A stretch of DNA of 64,000 nt from CBDCFL01 sp965216135 (GCA_965216135.1 CBDCFL010000023.1:558001-622000), one strand, 5' to 3'; shown: positions 43,722-52,803, counted from the stretch's first letter. A program made the numbers and translations. Notes: generated by a model not told the origin, from the letters alone.

Positions 43722-44066
43722 ATGAACGTGATGAACACGACCCCCTTTCTGGGCCGTCACAGCTCTGACAGGGTCACCTTCGATCGCCGCGAACTTGGCA
43801 TAATCCTCAACACCTACGGACGTTATGTCATCGCTGGCGACTGGCGCGATTACGCGTTGTCCTTTCTGAGGGATGTTGCGGTTTTCTCAATATTTCGCCG
43901 AACCTGCGAGAATCCGATCTATCGCGTCGAAAAGCGCCCGAAATTCACGGCCCGCCAGGGTCAATATACCGTCATCGCGATGGACGGGCAGATCCTGAAA
44001 CGCGGTGCTGATCTGCGCCAAGTGCTGCGCGTGCTGGATCGCGGGTTGATCCGGCCAGTCGACTAG
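43722..44066 (+). CDS. DUF2794 protein
   Basis: A protein of about 114 residues with DUF2794 features: VTFDRRELGIILNTYGRYVIAGDWRDYALSFLRDVAVFSIFRR and PKFTARQGQYTVIAMDGQILKRG. No function is known. Start codons ATG 43722 and 43731 are both possible and neither has a strong ribosome-binding site; the family begins near either. It ends 26 bases before the convergent aminopeptidase gene. Confidence 0.85.
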   Translation: MNVMNTTPFLGRHSSDRVTFDRRELGIILNTYGRYVIAGDWRDYALSFLRDVAVFSIFRRTCENPIYRVEKRPKFTARQGQYTVIAMDGQILKRGADLRQVLRVLDRGLIRPVD

Positions 44067-44092
44067 ACTGCGGATTGCGCAATTCCTCCGAT

Positions 44093-45478
44093 CTACAGCT
44101 TGAGCATCCCAGGCAGCGCCTCCAAAAGCGCCCTTGCGCCCTGACCGACACCGCCCTTGGGTCGCGCCGGTGCCGCGGTCGGGTTCCAGCCGAAAATGTC
44201 GAAATGCAAATACCGCGCGGTGCCGGTGACAAAGCGGCGCAAAAACAGGGCGGCGGTGATTGACCCGGCAAATCCGCCCTTGGGCGCATTGTCCAGATCG
44301 GCAATATCAGGCTCTATCATGGGCTCGTAAGCGTCCCAGAAAGGCAACCGCCAGACCGGGTCGCGCACCGCTGTTGCGGCTCGCTGAACCGCTGAGGCAT
44401 CCGAGTCATCGGTTGTGAAAAACGGGACAAGGTCAGGTCCGACCGCAACGCGTGCGGCACCGGTTAGCGTGGCCATGGATATGATCATGTCGGGTTCGTC
44501 CTCATCGGCAAGCGCCAGCGCATCGGCCAGCACCAGCCGCCCTTCGGCATCGGTATTATTGATCTCGACAGACAGGCCCTTGCGCGAGCCAAGAATGTCG
44601 CCGGGGCGCATGGCTTGCGCCGATATCGCGTTTTCCACCGCCGGGATCAGCACACGTAGGCAGACATTCAGGCCAAGCGCCATGATCATCCGCGCCAGCC
44701 CCAGAACTGTGGCAGCGCCGCCCATGTCCTTTTTCATCAGCCCCATGGAGGCACCCGGCTTGATGTTCAGCCCGCCGGTGTCGAAACAAACGCCTTTGCC
44801 GACCAGAACCAGAGACGGTCCGCCATTGCCCCAAGTTAGGTCTATCAGCCTGGGGGCTTGACCGGCAGCGCGCCCAACGGCGTGGATCATCGGTAAATTC
44901 TGCTGCAGAAGCGCGTCGTCAGCGATAACATTGACCGCCGCAGCGAACTCACCGGCCAATTCGCGCGCCGCTTTTTCCAGCGCCTCAGGGCCCATATCGC
45001 TGGCGGGCGTATTGATCAGGTCGCGCGTCAGTGCTTCGCTGCCGGCGATTGTTTCAAGCCTGGTTGCGTCAATTCCATCCGGCGCGATCAGGCCGGCCAT
45101 GGTCTTGCCCGGCTTTTTGTAAGCGTCGAACCTGTATCCGGCCAGCAGCCAGCCAAGTGCTGCCTCTTCCAGATCGCAGCCCGCCAATCCTTCCGCCAGC
45201 CGGTAGGTCGAAACCGGCAAACGGGGCCGCGCCCCGCCGATGACAAAGCGGCTGCGCGCTCGCGATTTCGCATCGCCCATACCAACCAAAGCAGCGACAA
45301 GCTGGCCATCCGTGCCGGGGATAGCGCAAATTTCACCGGACGCACCTGTGAATTTGTTGGTCAGAACCCAAGTTTTGCCCAGGTCGTTAAGTGCTGCGAT
45401 CGCGCGCTCAAGCCCCGCCTTTTCCACTGCGATAAGTGGGACAACCGGCGCATCCGCGGCAGCAAACTTCAGGGTCAT
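44093..45478 (-). CDS. Leucyl aminopeptidase-family (M17) metallopeptidase
   Basis: A 461-residue M17 peptidase. Two-metal site segments are all present: VGKGVCFDTGGLNIKP (the Lys and Asp), KKDMGGAATVLG, and the signature NTDAEGRLVLADAL with catalytic Arg. It would remove N-terminal residues from peptides in the cytoplasm. The N-domain is short and divergent, as usual in this subgroup. The ATG at 45478 is preferred over a TTG at 45502. Upstream, on the same strand, is the small conserved gene ending at 45547. Confidence 0.92.
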   Translation of the reverse strand: MTLKFAAADAPVVPLIAVEKAGLERAIAALNDLGKTWVLTNKFTGASGEICAIPGTDGQLVAALVGMGDAKSRARSRFVIGGARPRLPVSTYRLAEGLAGCDLEEAALGWLLAGYRFDAYKKPGKTMAGLIAPDGIDATRLETIAGSEALTRDLINTPASDMGPEALEKAARELAGEFAAAVNVIADDALLQQNLPMIHAVGRAAGQAPRLIDLTWGNGGPSLVLVGKGVCFDTGGLNIKPGASMGLMKKDMGGAATVLGLARMIMALGLNVCLRVLIPAVENAISAQAMRPGDILGSRKGLSVEINNTDAEGRLVLADALALADEDEPDMIISMATLTGAARVAVGPDLVPFFTTDDSDASAVQRAATAVRDPVWRLPFWDAYEPMIEPDIADLDNAPKGGFAGSITAALFLRRFVTGTARYLHFDIFGWNPTAAPARPKGGVGQGARALLEALPGMLKL

Positions 45479-45546
45479 TGTGCGGCCTTTTAAGACATTC
45501 AATCGCGGCCCAAACTACCGGCTTTTTCCAAACCCTCAACCTAATG

Positions 45547-45921
45547 CTAGAGCGACATGTCCTCAATATTCCAAATCGCCAAAAGTGATTGCTCGGCGAT
45601 CCGGTCCAGACGCGCTGTTACCGCGGCCAATGCGGCACCGTCCGCAGTTTGCGTCAGATGCGCGGCATCGCGTCCGATCAGCGCAAGGCACGGCATGCCG
45701 ACCTGAATGGCGAGCGCAGAGATTTTGACCGCGACTTCGCGCATATCTGCCAGTCTTTGCTCATCAAATGCGCGATTGAGTTGCGCCAGCAAGACGGCGA
45801 GATCTTCCATCGCCCTTGAGATAAGGTCTTCCGCGCCCATCGGACCGAGGCGGACGCCCAGTTCCAGTATTCTGTTTCTGTCCAGACGCACCGCTTCGAC
45901 CGGCCTAAGTGTTGAAATCAC
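45547..45921 (-). CDS. Conserved small helical protein of unknown function
   Basis: A 124-residue, mostly helical protein beginning at GTG 45921 (VISTLRPVEAVRLDRNRILELG) and ending LLAIWNIEDMSL. The frame stays open further upstream to 46278, but that part is antisense to carbonic anhydrase and has poor composition, so it is excluded. There are no signal, membrane or known catalytic motifs; the helical HLTQTADGAALAAVTARLDRI tail could support oligomers. Function unknown. Confidence 0.6.
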   Translation of the reverse strand: MISTLRPVEAVRLDRNRILELGVRLGPMGAEDLISRAMEDLAVLLAQLNRAFDEQRLADMREVAVKISALAIQVGMPCLALIGRDAAHLTQTADGAALAAVTARLDRIAEQSLLAIWNIEDMSL

Positions 45922-46074
45922 GCCAGCACACCCCAATTTTCCGGCCCGCACCCAGTTTTTGGTTCTATTGGGGCAGACGCGAAAAAATCGTTGATTGGCA
46001 CCGCGAAAATGGGTCGAATTGGCACTAAATGCCGGATATACTGGTAAAAACGCCTGAACAGGTCCGGAGATAAG

Positions 46075-46725
46075 ATGCAAGACGCCAAGCCGCTGCCAAA
46101 TTATCTGGTTCAGCGCTATCACGGTTGGAAAGCGACGACCTACGCCGAGAACAAGGCCTGGTTCCGCCGGTTGGCCAGTGACGGGCAACACCCTAGAGCC
46201 ATGGTCATTTCCTGCTGTGACAGCCGGGTGCATGTCACATCGATATTCGGCGCCGATCAGGGTGAGTTTTTCATCCATCGCAACGTCGCCAACCTAGTGC
46301 CGCCCTATTCGCCGAACGCGGATCATCATGGCACCTCGGCGGCAGTTGAATATGCCGTCAAATCATTGAATGTAGTGCATATTATCGTGCTTGGACATTC
46401 CGGCTGTGGCGGGGTGAGCAGCTGTTATGACATGTGCAGTGGCGCTGCTCCTGAGTTGAACGAAAAGTCAAGTTTCGTGGGCCGCTGGATGGACATTCTG
46501 CGGCCCGGTTATCAACGCCTTGAGGGTGGGTCGAGCGAAGCGGAACGCAAGCGGATGCTGGAAAAAGAGGCGGTGCTGGTATCGCTTGAAAACCTGATGA
46601 CGTTTCCGTTTGTGCACAGCGCGGTCGCGGCGGAAATGCTGGCGCTGCATGGGCTGTGGACAGATATTGGCGAGGGTGATTTGGAACATTATGACGCCGA
46701 GGCGCGCCAGTTTCAGGCGATCTGA
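46075..46725 (+). CDS. Beta-class carbonic anhydrase
   Basis: A 216-residue zinc enzyme that interconverts CO2 and bicarbonate. Zinc ligands and the active dyad are C47 and D49-R51 in VISCCDSRV, H108 and C111 in VLGHSGCGGV. EFFIHRNVANLVPPY and GTSAAVEYAVKSL are also typical. It is divergent from the small helical gene, with about 150 bases between, which hold its promoter. Complete and of normal length. Confidence 0.95.
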   Translation: MQDAKPLPNYLVQRYHGWKATTYAENKAWFRRLASDGQHPRAMVISCCDSRVHVTSIFGADQGEFFIHRNVANLVPPYSPNADHHGTSAAVEYAVKSLNVVHIIVLGHSGCGGVSSCYDMCSGAAPELNEKSSFVGRWMDILRPGYQRLEGGSSEAERKRMLEKEAVLVSLENLMTFPFVHSAVAAEMLALHGLWTDIGEGDLEHYDAEARQFQAI

Positions 46726-46860
46726 TGAAATCGCGTGTCGGATACCTGTCGGACTCGCGTCGGACTCTTGTCTCGCACAGGCAGGTTGTCATGACGCCGA
46801 ATTAGCGCCAATTCGATGATCGCGCCGATGCGCGGCGACAATATTGCAGAAGGGACCGTA

Positions 46861-47284
46861 ATGACCGAAACCGAAAAAATCGTTCGCCAGTTTCATGAAT
46901 CCTGGGGACAGGCGCGACCCCGAACGCGGCGCGGCTGTGATTGCAGAGGATTGTCATTTCGAGGATGTCGCGCGCGGCGAAATGTTGCCGGGGCCGGAAT
47001 CCTACAAGCGCGATTACCACCGCTGGCGCGAGACTTTTCCGGATGGTGAGGTCAAGGTTGTCAATGTGATCGTTCAAGGCGACTGGGCAGTTGTCGAATT
47101 CGTCAATCGCGGCACCCAGACCGGCACGCTGCATTCCAGCTTGGGAACATTCCCACCGTCCGGACGTCGGATGGAGGTGCGTTACTGCAGCGTCATGCGC
47201 GTGGCCGATGGAATTGTGGTCGAGGGGCGCGACTATTACGACAGCGCCACCATCGCGCGACAGCTGGGCCTGGTTGGTGGGTAG
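46861..47284 (+). pseudogene. SnoaL-like ester cyclase, frameshifted
   Basis: The start MTETEKIVRQFHESW (ATG 46861) and the rest DRRDPERGAAVIAEDCHFEDVARGEMLPG... to the stop at 47284 are in different frames. Removing one G from the GGGG run at about 46906 joins them into a normal protein of about 140 residues of the SnoaL-like/ester cyclase fold (ending RYCSVMRVADGIVVEGRDYYDSATIARQLGL). As read, translation from 46861 goes out of frame after residue 15. A sequencing slip in a homopolymer is possible, so the gene may be intact in the organism. Confidence 0.75.
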
Positions 47285-47326
47285 GCGGGCGGCCTAGCCC
47301 TTCTGCAGCACCCGGCTGGTGGCGCA

Positions 47327-47610
47327 AACCGAGGGCAGCGACCGACCGCGGGCGGGCACCTCTGTGGGTTGAGGTCCGCACTTTATGGTCCCGCCACGCC
47401 TTACGTTCATTCGGGTGTGCAGGCGTTGAAGAAGCGCCCGCCCACTGGGGCGGTCGGGCGCTGCCCGGCGGCACTTCGTGCCTTGTTCCGGGTTAGGTGA
47501 AAATGATCCCCGCGCATCATGACTGCGCCCGCCCGTCGTGCTGAAAGCACGCCGCTGGCGTGACGGCGGTCGGGCGCTGCCCGGCGGCGCTTCGCGCCTT
47601 GTTGCCGAGC
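47327..47610. repeat. Dispersed intergenic repeat, tandem copies
   Basis: The 361-base gap between the ester cyclase and asd contains no credible gene. It has two related units: gcggtcgggcgctgcccggc followed by ggcacttcgtgccttgttcc (47451-47489), and the same pattern with ggcgcttcgcgccttgttgc (47566-47605). Before the first lies gttgaggtccgcactttatgg. Copies recur near 40.5 kb (inverted) and 5.1 kb (diverged). At 47294-47317 there is also a duplicate of the last codons of asd. Confidence 0.7.
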
Positions 47611-47645
47611 TGGGGTTGGATGTGCAAATATCTACACGGGCTTGA

Positions 47646-48668
47646 TCACCCCTTCCGCAGCACCCGGCTGCCCAGCACCTCAGCAATCTGCACCGCGTTC
47701 AGCGCCGCGCCTTTGCGCAGGTTGTCGCTGACGACCCACAGGTTTAGGCCGTTGTCGATGGTCCAGTCCTGGCGGATGCGGGAAACAAACGTCGCGTAAT
47801 CGCCGACGCAATCAACGGGCGTCGCATAGCCGCCGTCCTCGCGTTTATCCACGACCAGCACGCCGGGGGCTTCGCGCAGGATGTCACGGGCTTCGTCTTC
47901 GTCGAGGAAATCCTCAAATTCGATATTCACCGCCTCTGAATGGCCGACGAAAACCGGCACCCGCACGCAAGTCGCGGTCACTTTGATCGAAGTGTCCACG
48001 ATCTTTTTGGTCTCGGCCACCATTTTCCACTCTTCGCGGGTGGTGCCGTCTTCCATGAAGCTGTCGCACTGCGGGATCACGTTGAACGCGATCTGTTTGG
48101 GGTAGATCGATGGCGCGACTTCCTGCCCCGGCACATAGCAGCCCTTGGTCTGGTTCCACAACTCGTCTGTGGCGTCCTTGCCGGTGCCGGAAACCGCCTG
48201 ATATGTGCTGACAACGACGCGTTTGACGCGCGCCCTGTCGTGCAAGGGTTTCAGCGCCACCACCATCTGAGCAGTGGAACAATTCGGGTTGGCAATGATG
48301 TTTTTCCTGGCGTAGCCGGTGATCGCGTCGGCGTTGACCTCTGGCACGATCAACGGCACGGCCGGGTCGTAGCGATAGAGCGACGAATTATCGATCACCA
48401 CGCAGCCGGATTTGGCCGCCCGGGGCGCATATTGCTTCGTTGCCTCGGACCCGACCGCGAAAAAGGCGATGTCCCAGCCGGCAAAGTCGAATGTGTCAAG
48501 GTCTTTGATCTTCAGCGTCTTTTCGCCAAAGCTGACCTCGGTGCCGAGCGAGCGGCGCGACGCAATTGCGGTGATCTCGTCCACGGGAAACTGGCGCTCG
48601 GCCAGGATGTTCAGCATCTCACGGCCCACATTGCCCGTGGCACCGACAACGACGACTTTGTAGCCCAT
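47646..48668 (-). CDS. asd: Aspartate-semialdehyde dehydrogenase
   Basis: A 340-residue enzyme that reduces aspartyl phosphate to the semialdehyde for lysine, threonine and methionine synthesis. It has the NADP-binding VVVVGATGNVGREML (5-19), SRRSLG, NSSLYRYD, catalytic C130 in NPNCSTAQM and the substrate-binding GHSEAVNIEF. The ATG at 48668 has aaagga upstream. A partial copy of its C-terminus (SRVLQKG-stop) is found about 350 bases downstream at 47294-47317. Complete. Confidence 0.96.
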   Translation of the reverse strand: MGYKVVVVGATGNVGREMLNILAERQFPVDEITAIASRRSLGTEVSFGEKTLKIKDLDTFDFAGWDIAFFAVGSEATKQYAPRAAKSGCVVIDNSSLYRYDPAVPLIVPEVNADAITGYARKNIIANPNCSTAQMVVALKPLHDRARVKRVVVSTYQAVSGTGKDATDELWNQTKGCYVPGQEVAPSIYPKQIAFNVIPQCDSFMEDGTTREEWKMVAETKKIVDTSIKVTATCVRVPVFVGHSEAVNIEFEDFLDEDEARDILREAPGVLVVDKREDGGYATPVDCVGDYATFVSRIRQDWTIDNGLNLWVVSDNLRKGAALNAVQIAEVLGSRVLRKG

Positions 48669-48725
48669 GGGGTTGAGTTCCTTTGCACGCGACAGTGGCG
48701 CTGAATAGGGCAAAGGCGGATGTGA

Positions 48726-49346
48726 TTAAAGGGGGGCCAGCGTAATGCGCGCCTCTGTTGCGGCGAGGTTTCGGACAAAGTCAGACTCGGCGGAAAAATC
48801 GTGCGGAACCTGGGCGGCGGTCCGTTGGCCGGTCAGGGAGCCCGAGGCAAAAAAGTCAAAGCCGAAAATGCTGATCCGTGTCGCAGTTGAACGCGCCAGC
48901 AGATCAATCATCATCGCCCCGGTCGATGGTGGCGCGTCGAATTTTTCGCCCAGCGCCCGCCAGTCGGCCAGCGGATGCAGATAGAACCCCGGCGAGGCGG
49001 CGATGTGATAGGCCAGCCGCTTGCGTTTGTGGCTCATCCACAGCACGCGCTTTGGCGCAATCCGTTGCTGTTGCTGGCGGGCAAGCCGGGTTGCGAGCGC
49101 CAGCCAATCCGTGCGCGAGCCGTGGCTGGCCACCGACGGTATTGGTGCCTGATTGATGCGGATAACGATATCCGCGGCGTCTATGTCCGGCCCATTGGAC
49201 GCATCGGCCATCGCCCGGGCATTTCCGACCAGCGCGACGTGTTTGCCCGCCAGATCGTTCAGCATTTGCGTTGGCGCGACCGAATGGGTCGCGAGCGCTG
49301 CCTCGTTGCCTGTCAGACGGGCGAAATAGAACGCCGCTGGTGTCAT
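48726..49346 (-). CDS. Glycosyltransferase family 29 (sialyltransferase-fold) protein
   Basis: A 206-residue protein with bacterial versions of the GT29 motifs: the L-like motif KHVALVGNARAM followed by PDIDAADIVIRINQAP (35-69), the S-like motif PSTGAMMIDLLA (140-151) with ISIFGFDFF, and H182/E187 in PHDFSAESDF as the VS-like catalytic His/Glu. GT29 enzymes transfer sialic acid or a related acidic sugar to a glycan. The acceptor and donor here are unknown; no CMP-sugar synthetase is nearby. It lies 33 bases downstream of UDP-glucose dehydrogenase on the same strand, suggesting a surface glycan role. Confidence 0.75.
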   Translation of the reverse strand: MTPAAFYFARLTGNEAALATHSVAPTQMLNDLAGKHVALVGNARAMADASNGPDIDAADIVIRINQAPIPSVASHGSRTDWLALATRLARQQQQRIAPKRVLWMSHKRKRLAYHIAASPGFYLHPLADWRALGEKFDAPPSTGAMMIDLLARSTATRISIFGFDFFASGSLTGQRTAAQVPHDFSAESDFVRNLAATEARITLAPL

Positions 49347-49379
49347 TGGACCGCCAAGCGCAAGTTTGCCAATCGCGAT

Positions 49380-50684
49380 TTACCTGCCGACCGCAACATA
49401 TTCTTCAAATCCAGCGCGTTTGGCATCGCGCGGCGAATAGATGTTGCGCAGATCCGCCATAGCCGGGCGGGCCATTTTTCGGGCCAGACGTTTCAGGTCG
49501 AGCGCGCGGAATCCATTCCATTCGGTCAGGATGACCACCGCATCGGCGTTTTGCGCCGCCTTATAGGCGTCATCGAACCAGTTGACGCCGGGCAACAGCG
49601 CCTCGCCCTCGGCGCGGCCTTGCGGGTCCACCACCCTGACCTTGGCGCCATTGCCGACCATCACGGGAATGATCGTCAGCGACGGCGCGTCGCGCATGTC
49701 ATCGGTGTTGGGTTTGAACGTGACGCCATGCACCGCGATGATTTTGCCGTTGAACGTCCCGCCGCAGATGTCCAGCACCTTGTCTGCCATCCGCCGTTTC
49801 ATCTCGTCATTTACCTTGATGACAGTCTCGACGATCTGTTGGGGCACCGCATATTCCTGGCCGATGCGGGCCAGCGCGCTGGTGTCTTTGGGGAAGCACG
49901 ATCCGCCGTAACCGGGGCCTGCATGCAGGAATTTATTGCCGATGCGGCCATCGAGCCCCATGCCCTTGGAGACCTGTTTGACGTCGGCACCAACCTTTTC
50001 GCAAAGTGCAGCCATTTCGTTGATGAAGGTGATCTTGGTGGCCAGAAAAGCGTTTGCGGCGTATTTGATCATCTCCGCGCTTTCCAGATCGGTTGTGACG
50101 ATGGGAAAATCGCGCAGATAAAGCGGGCGGTAAATATCGGCCATGACCTCTGCGGCGCGCGCGGTCTGGACCCCGACGATGACCCGGTCGGGTTTCATGA
50201 AATCGTCGATCGCAGCACCTTCACGCAGAAACTCCGGGTTCGACACCACGTCGAATTCGGCCCTAGGGTTGGCCTTGCGGATGATCTGTTTGACCTGCCG
50301 GTTGGTGCCCACCGGCACGGTCGATTTAGTGACAACGACTGTGTAGGATGACAGCGACTGGGCAATTTCCCCGGCCGCGTCATAGACATAAGTCAGGTCC
50401 GCGTGCCCGTCGCCACGGCGCGTGGGTGTGCCCACGGCGATGAATACCGCATCGGCGGCGGCCACCGCATTGGCGAGGTCTTGGGTGAATGTCAGCCGCC
50501 CGGCCTCGACATTCTTGGCCATCAGCGCCTGCAGGCCGGGTTCGTAGATCGGCACGGCACCGGCTTCGAGGCACTCGATTTTCGCCGCGTCATTGTCGAC
50601 ACAGACCACGTTGTGGCCGAAATCGGAAAAACAGACGCCGGACACCAGCCCGACATAGCCGGTTCCGATCATCGCAATTTTCAT
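49380..50684 (-). CDS. UDP-glucose 6-dehydrogenase
   Basis: A 434-residue NAD-dependent enzyme that makes UDP-glucuronate for surface polysaccharides. It has the Rossmann start MKIAMIGTGYVGLVSGVCF, FIAVGTPT, KSTVPVGTN, SNPEFLREGAAIDDF, catalytic C263 in GPGYGGSCFPKDT, and GVTFKPNTDDMRDAPS. It is transcribed together with the GT29 gene. It is divergent from cysG with about 210 bases between. Complete. Confidence 0.95.
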   Translation of the reverse strand: MKIAMIGTGYVGLVSGVCFSDFGHNVVCVDNDAAKIECLEAGAVPIYEPGLQALMAKNVEAGRLTFTQDLANAVAAADAVFIAVGTPTRRGDGHADLTYVYDAAGEIAQSLSSYTVVVTKSTVPVGTNRQVKQIIRKANPRAEFDVVSNPEFLREGAAIDDFMKPDRVIVGVQTARAAEVMADIYRPLYLRDFPIVTTDLESAEMIKYAANAFLATKITFINEMAALCEKVGADVKQVSKGMGLDGRIGNKFLHAGPGYGGSCFPKDTSALARIGQEYAVPQQIVETVIKVNDEMKRRMADKVLDICGGTFNGKIIAVHGVTFKPNTDDMRDAPSLTIIPVMVGNGAKVRVVDPQGRAEGEALLPGVNWFDDAYKAAQNADAVVILTEWNGFRALDLKRLARKMARPAMADLRNIYSPRDAKRAGFEEYVAVGR

Positions 50685-50895
50685 GCCAGCATATCCCTAG
50701 TTACGCAAACTGCGGTCGGGATGGGCGAAACGCGAACAAGTGTCAACCGAACTTGGCATCTGCCGGACCGGCGTTTCGCCCGCCCGGACAATCCGCGCCA
50801 AGGGGCCCGCCAGGCGGCATCGCAACTTCCGGATAATCAATGGCATTTGCATTTTGGGTGGCGTATGGCTGGGCCACAGGACTTCGAGGCAATTC

Positions 50896-52329
50896 ATGGA
50901 TTATTTGCCAGTATTTGTTGATCTGAAGCGCGCCAAAGTGTTGGTCGACGGCGGCAATTCTCTGGCGGCGCGGCGGGCGGAACGGGCGCTTGGTGCCGGT
51001 GCTTTGGTGGCGGTTTTCGACCCTGAACCGGGCGATGATATGCTGCGTCTGGCTCGCGGTGAAAACATTGAGCTGATGTCGCGTTTGCCGCAAAGCGGCG
51101 ATCTGGCGGGATGCCGCATCGTTTACGGGGCGAGCGAGGATGCGATACGCGACGCCGCCCTGTGGCGATGGTCGCGCGAACAGGGGATTTGGTGCAATAT
51201 CGCCGACCGTCCCGAGATGTGTGATTTCATCACCCCGTCGATCATCGACCGCTCGCCGCTGTTGGTCGCAATATCTACCAGCGGGGTTGCCCCGGTCATT
51301 GGCCGCATCCTGAAAGCGCGGCTGGAGGCGAGCCTGCCCGCGGGCTACGGGCGGCTGGCGGGATTTCTGGGCCAATTTCGCGACCGCATCGCGCAAAAAA
51401 TCACCCGCGCGCGCGAGCGGCGTTATTTTTGGGAACATATCCTCGACGGTCCTGCAGCGGATCTGTATTTGCAGGGCAACGAGGCCGCAGCCGGTGATCT
51501 GGTGCTGTCCGACCTGCAAGCGGCGGGCCGCAAGGATCGCACGACGCAGGGTGAGGTCTATCTGGTCGGCGGCGGGCCGGGAAACCCCGATCTTCTGACC
51601 TTCGGGGCGCTCAGGCTGATGCAGCGCGCCGATGTGGTGCTCTATGACCGTCTCATCGGGCCGGAAATTCTGTCGCTGGTGCGACGCGACGCGACGCGCA
51701 TCTATGTCGGCAAGCAAAAACAAGAGCATACGATGGGCCAGGACGACATCACCGCCACGATGGTGCGCCTTGCGCGCGACGGGCAGCGGGTGCTGCGCCT
51801 GAAGGGCGGTGATCCGTTCATATTTGGGCGCGGCGGTGAGGAGATTGAGGGGCTGGCGCGCGCGAAAATTCCGTTTCAGGTGGTCCCCGGGGTCACCGCT
51901 GCTGCTGGCTGCGGGGCCTATGCCGGCATTCCGCTGACCCATCGCGACCACGCCCAGTCAGCGCTGTTTGTGACCGCGCATGGGCGCGAGGGGGTGCTCG
52001 ATCTCGATTGGGATGTGCTGGCCAGGCCCGGCCAGACAGTGGCAGTCTATATGGGGCTGAGCACGCTGGGGGTGCTGATCGCGGGCCTTTTGCGCCACAA
52101 TGTGGCCGCACAGACCGACGTGGCGGTGATCGAAAATGGCACCCTGGCGAGCCAGAAAGTGGTGACCGGCACGCTCGCCAATATTGCCGCGCGCGCAGAT
52201 GCGGCGTCGATTAAGGGCCCAGCGATCATTATCATCGGCTCGGTTGTGCGCCTGAGGGCCGAATTGAACTGGCACCGGCGCGACAGGGCCGATCACGAGT
52301 TGAGCCTGAGCGCTGGTAATCAGCGCTAG
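50896..52329 (+). CDS. cysG: Siroheme synthase (multifunctional)
   Basis: A 477-residue fusion enzyme. The N-terminal part (about 1-150, FVDLKRAKVLVDGGNSLAARRA) is the precorrin-2 dehydrogenase/sirohydrochlorin ferrochelatase. The C-terminal part (about 222-460) is uroporphyrinogen-III methyltransferase: VYLVGGGPGNPDLLTFGAL, VLRLKGGDPFIFGRGGEE, VVPGVTAAAGCGAYAGIPLTHRD. It makes siroheme for sulfite and nitrite reductases. The ATG at 50896 is used; the open frame upstream to 50740 lacks family similarity. Complete. Confidence 0.95.
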   Translation: MDYLPVFVDLKRAKVLVDGGNSLAARRAERALGAGALVAVFDPEPGDDMLRLARGENIELMSRLPQSGDLAGCRIVYGASEDAIRDAALWRWSREQGIWCNIADRPEMCDFITPSIIDRSPLLVAISTSGVAPVIGRILKARLEASLPAGYGRLAGFLGQFRDRIAQKITRARERRYFWEHILDGPAADLYLQGNEAAAGDLVLSDLQAAGRKDRTTQGEVYLVGGGPGNPDLLTFGALRLMQRADVVLYDRLIGPEILSLVRRDATRIYVGKQKQEHTMGQDDITATMVRLARDGQRVLRLKGGDPFIFGRGGEEIEGLARAKIPFQVVPGVTAAAGCGAYAGIPLTHRDHAQSALFVTAHGREGVLDLDWDVLARPGQTVAVYMGLSTLGVLIAGLLRHNVAAQTDVAVIENGTLASQKVVTGTLANIAARADAASIKGPAIIIIGSVVRLRAELNWHRRDRADHELSLSAGNQR

Positions 52330-52506
52330 AGTTGGGTCTTCATTACCGGCATCTGACCATTGCCGCGGGGCCAGATTGCGGGCCGAAATCCAACCCTGTC
52401 CGCGGTGGGTGGAGCGTTAACTCTTTGTATTCATTGATGCTTGCATTAGACGAGTATTTTGCGATCGACAGGCGAGCCGCGGGCATCTCTGTCTGCCTCA
52501 CTCATA

Positions 52507-52788
52507 CTAAGAGGGGCGGCGGGGCTGCCATCCGGCCCGATCCATCAGCACAACCGCATGGGCCTTTCGGGCGACGTGGCGGCTGATCTCGTCGAGATGC
52601 ATCTGCATGGCTTGCGCGTCCGCCCAAGGCAGCATGAGCGCCGCCCCCTTTGGCACGGGGCGCTCATCGCTTCCTTGCGGGCGCTCTTCGCTTACTTGCG
52701 GACGCTCTTGGCTGGGATAAGCGAAAAGGCCCGCCGGGCCGATGAGCGCACGCGGGTGCTTTGGGTGGGCAGCAAACAGTGGCTCCAA
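52507..52788 (-). pseudogene. IS630-family transposase remnant
   Basis: This is the only recognisable coding trace in the 474-base gap between cysG and flgI. A 93-codon open stretch contains GAALMLPWADAQAMQMHLDEI and HAVVLMDRAGW, which aligns with GAGLVMPWCDTDAMAAHLIEI and HAVLIVDQAGW of the full IS630 copies at 58 and 60 kb. The rest of the transposase is missing, so it is a decayed copy of a different IS630 element. Its N-terminal part has a three-fold 21-base repeat (52659-52720) giving ERP-type repeats. Confidence 0.75.
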
Positions 52789-52803
52789 CCCTGCGGCTCG
52801 GCT

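Noticed and set aside
45922..46278. Upstream extension of the small helical protein gene
   Set aside because: It runs antisense through the carbonic anhydrase start and has no similarity to the helical domain.
48975..50351. A 458-codon open frame antisense to UDP-glucose dehydrogenase and the GT29 gene
   Set aside because: It spans two well-supported genes on the other strand and reads as Arg/His/Asp-rich shadow sequence.
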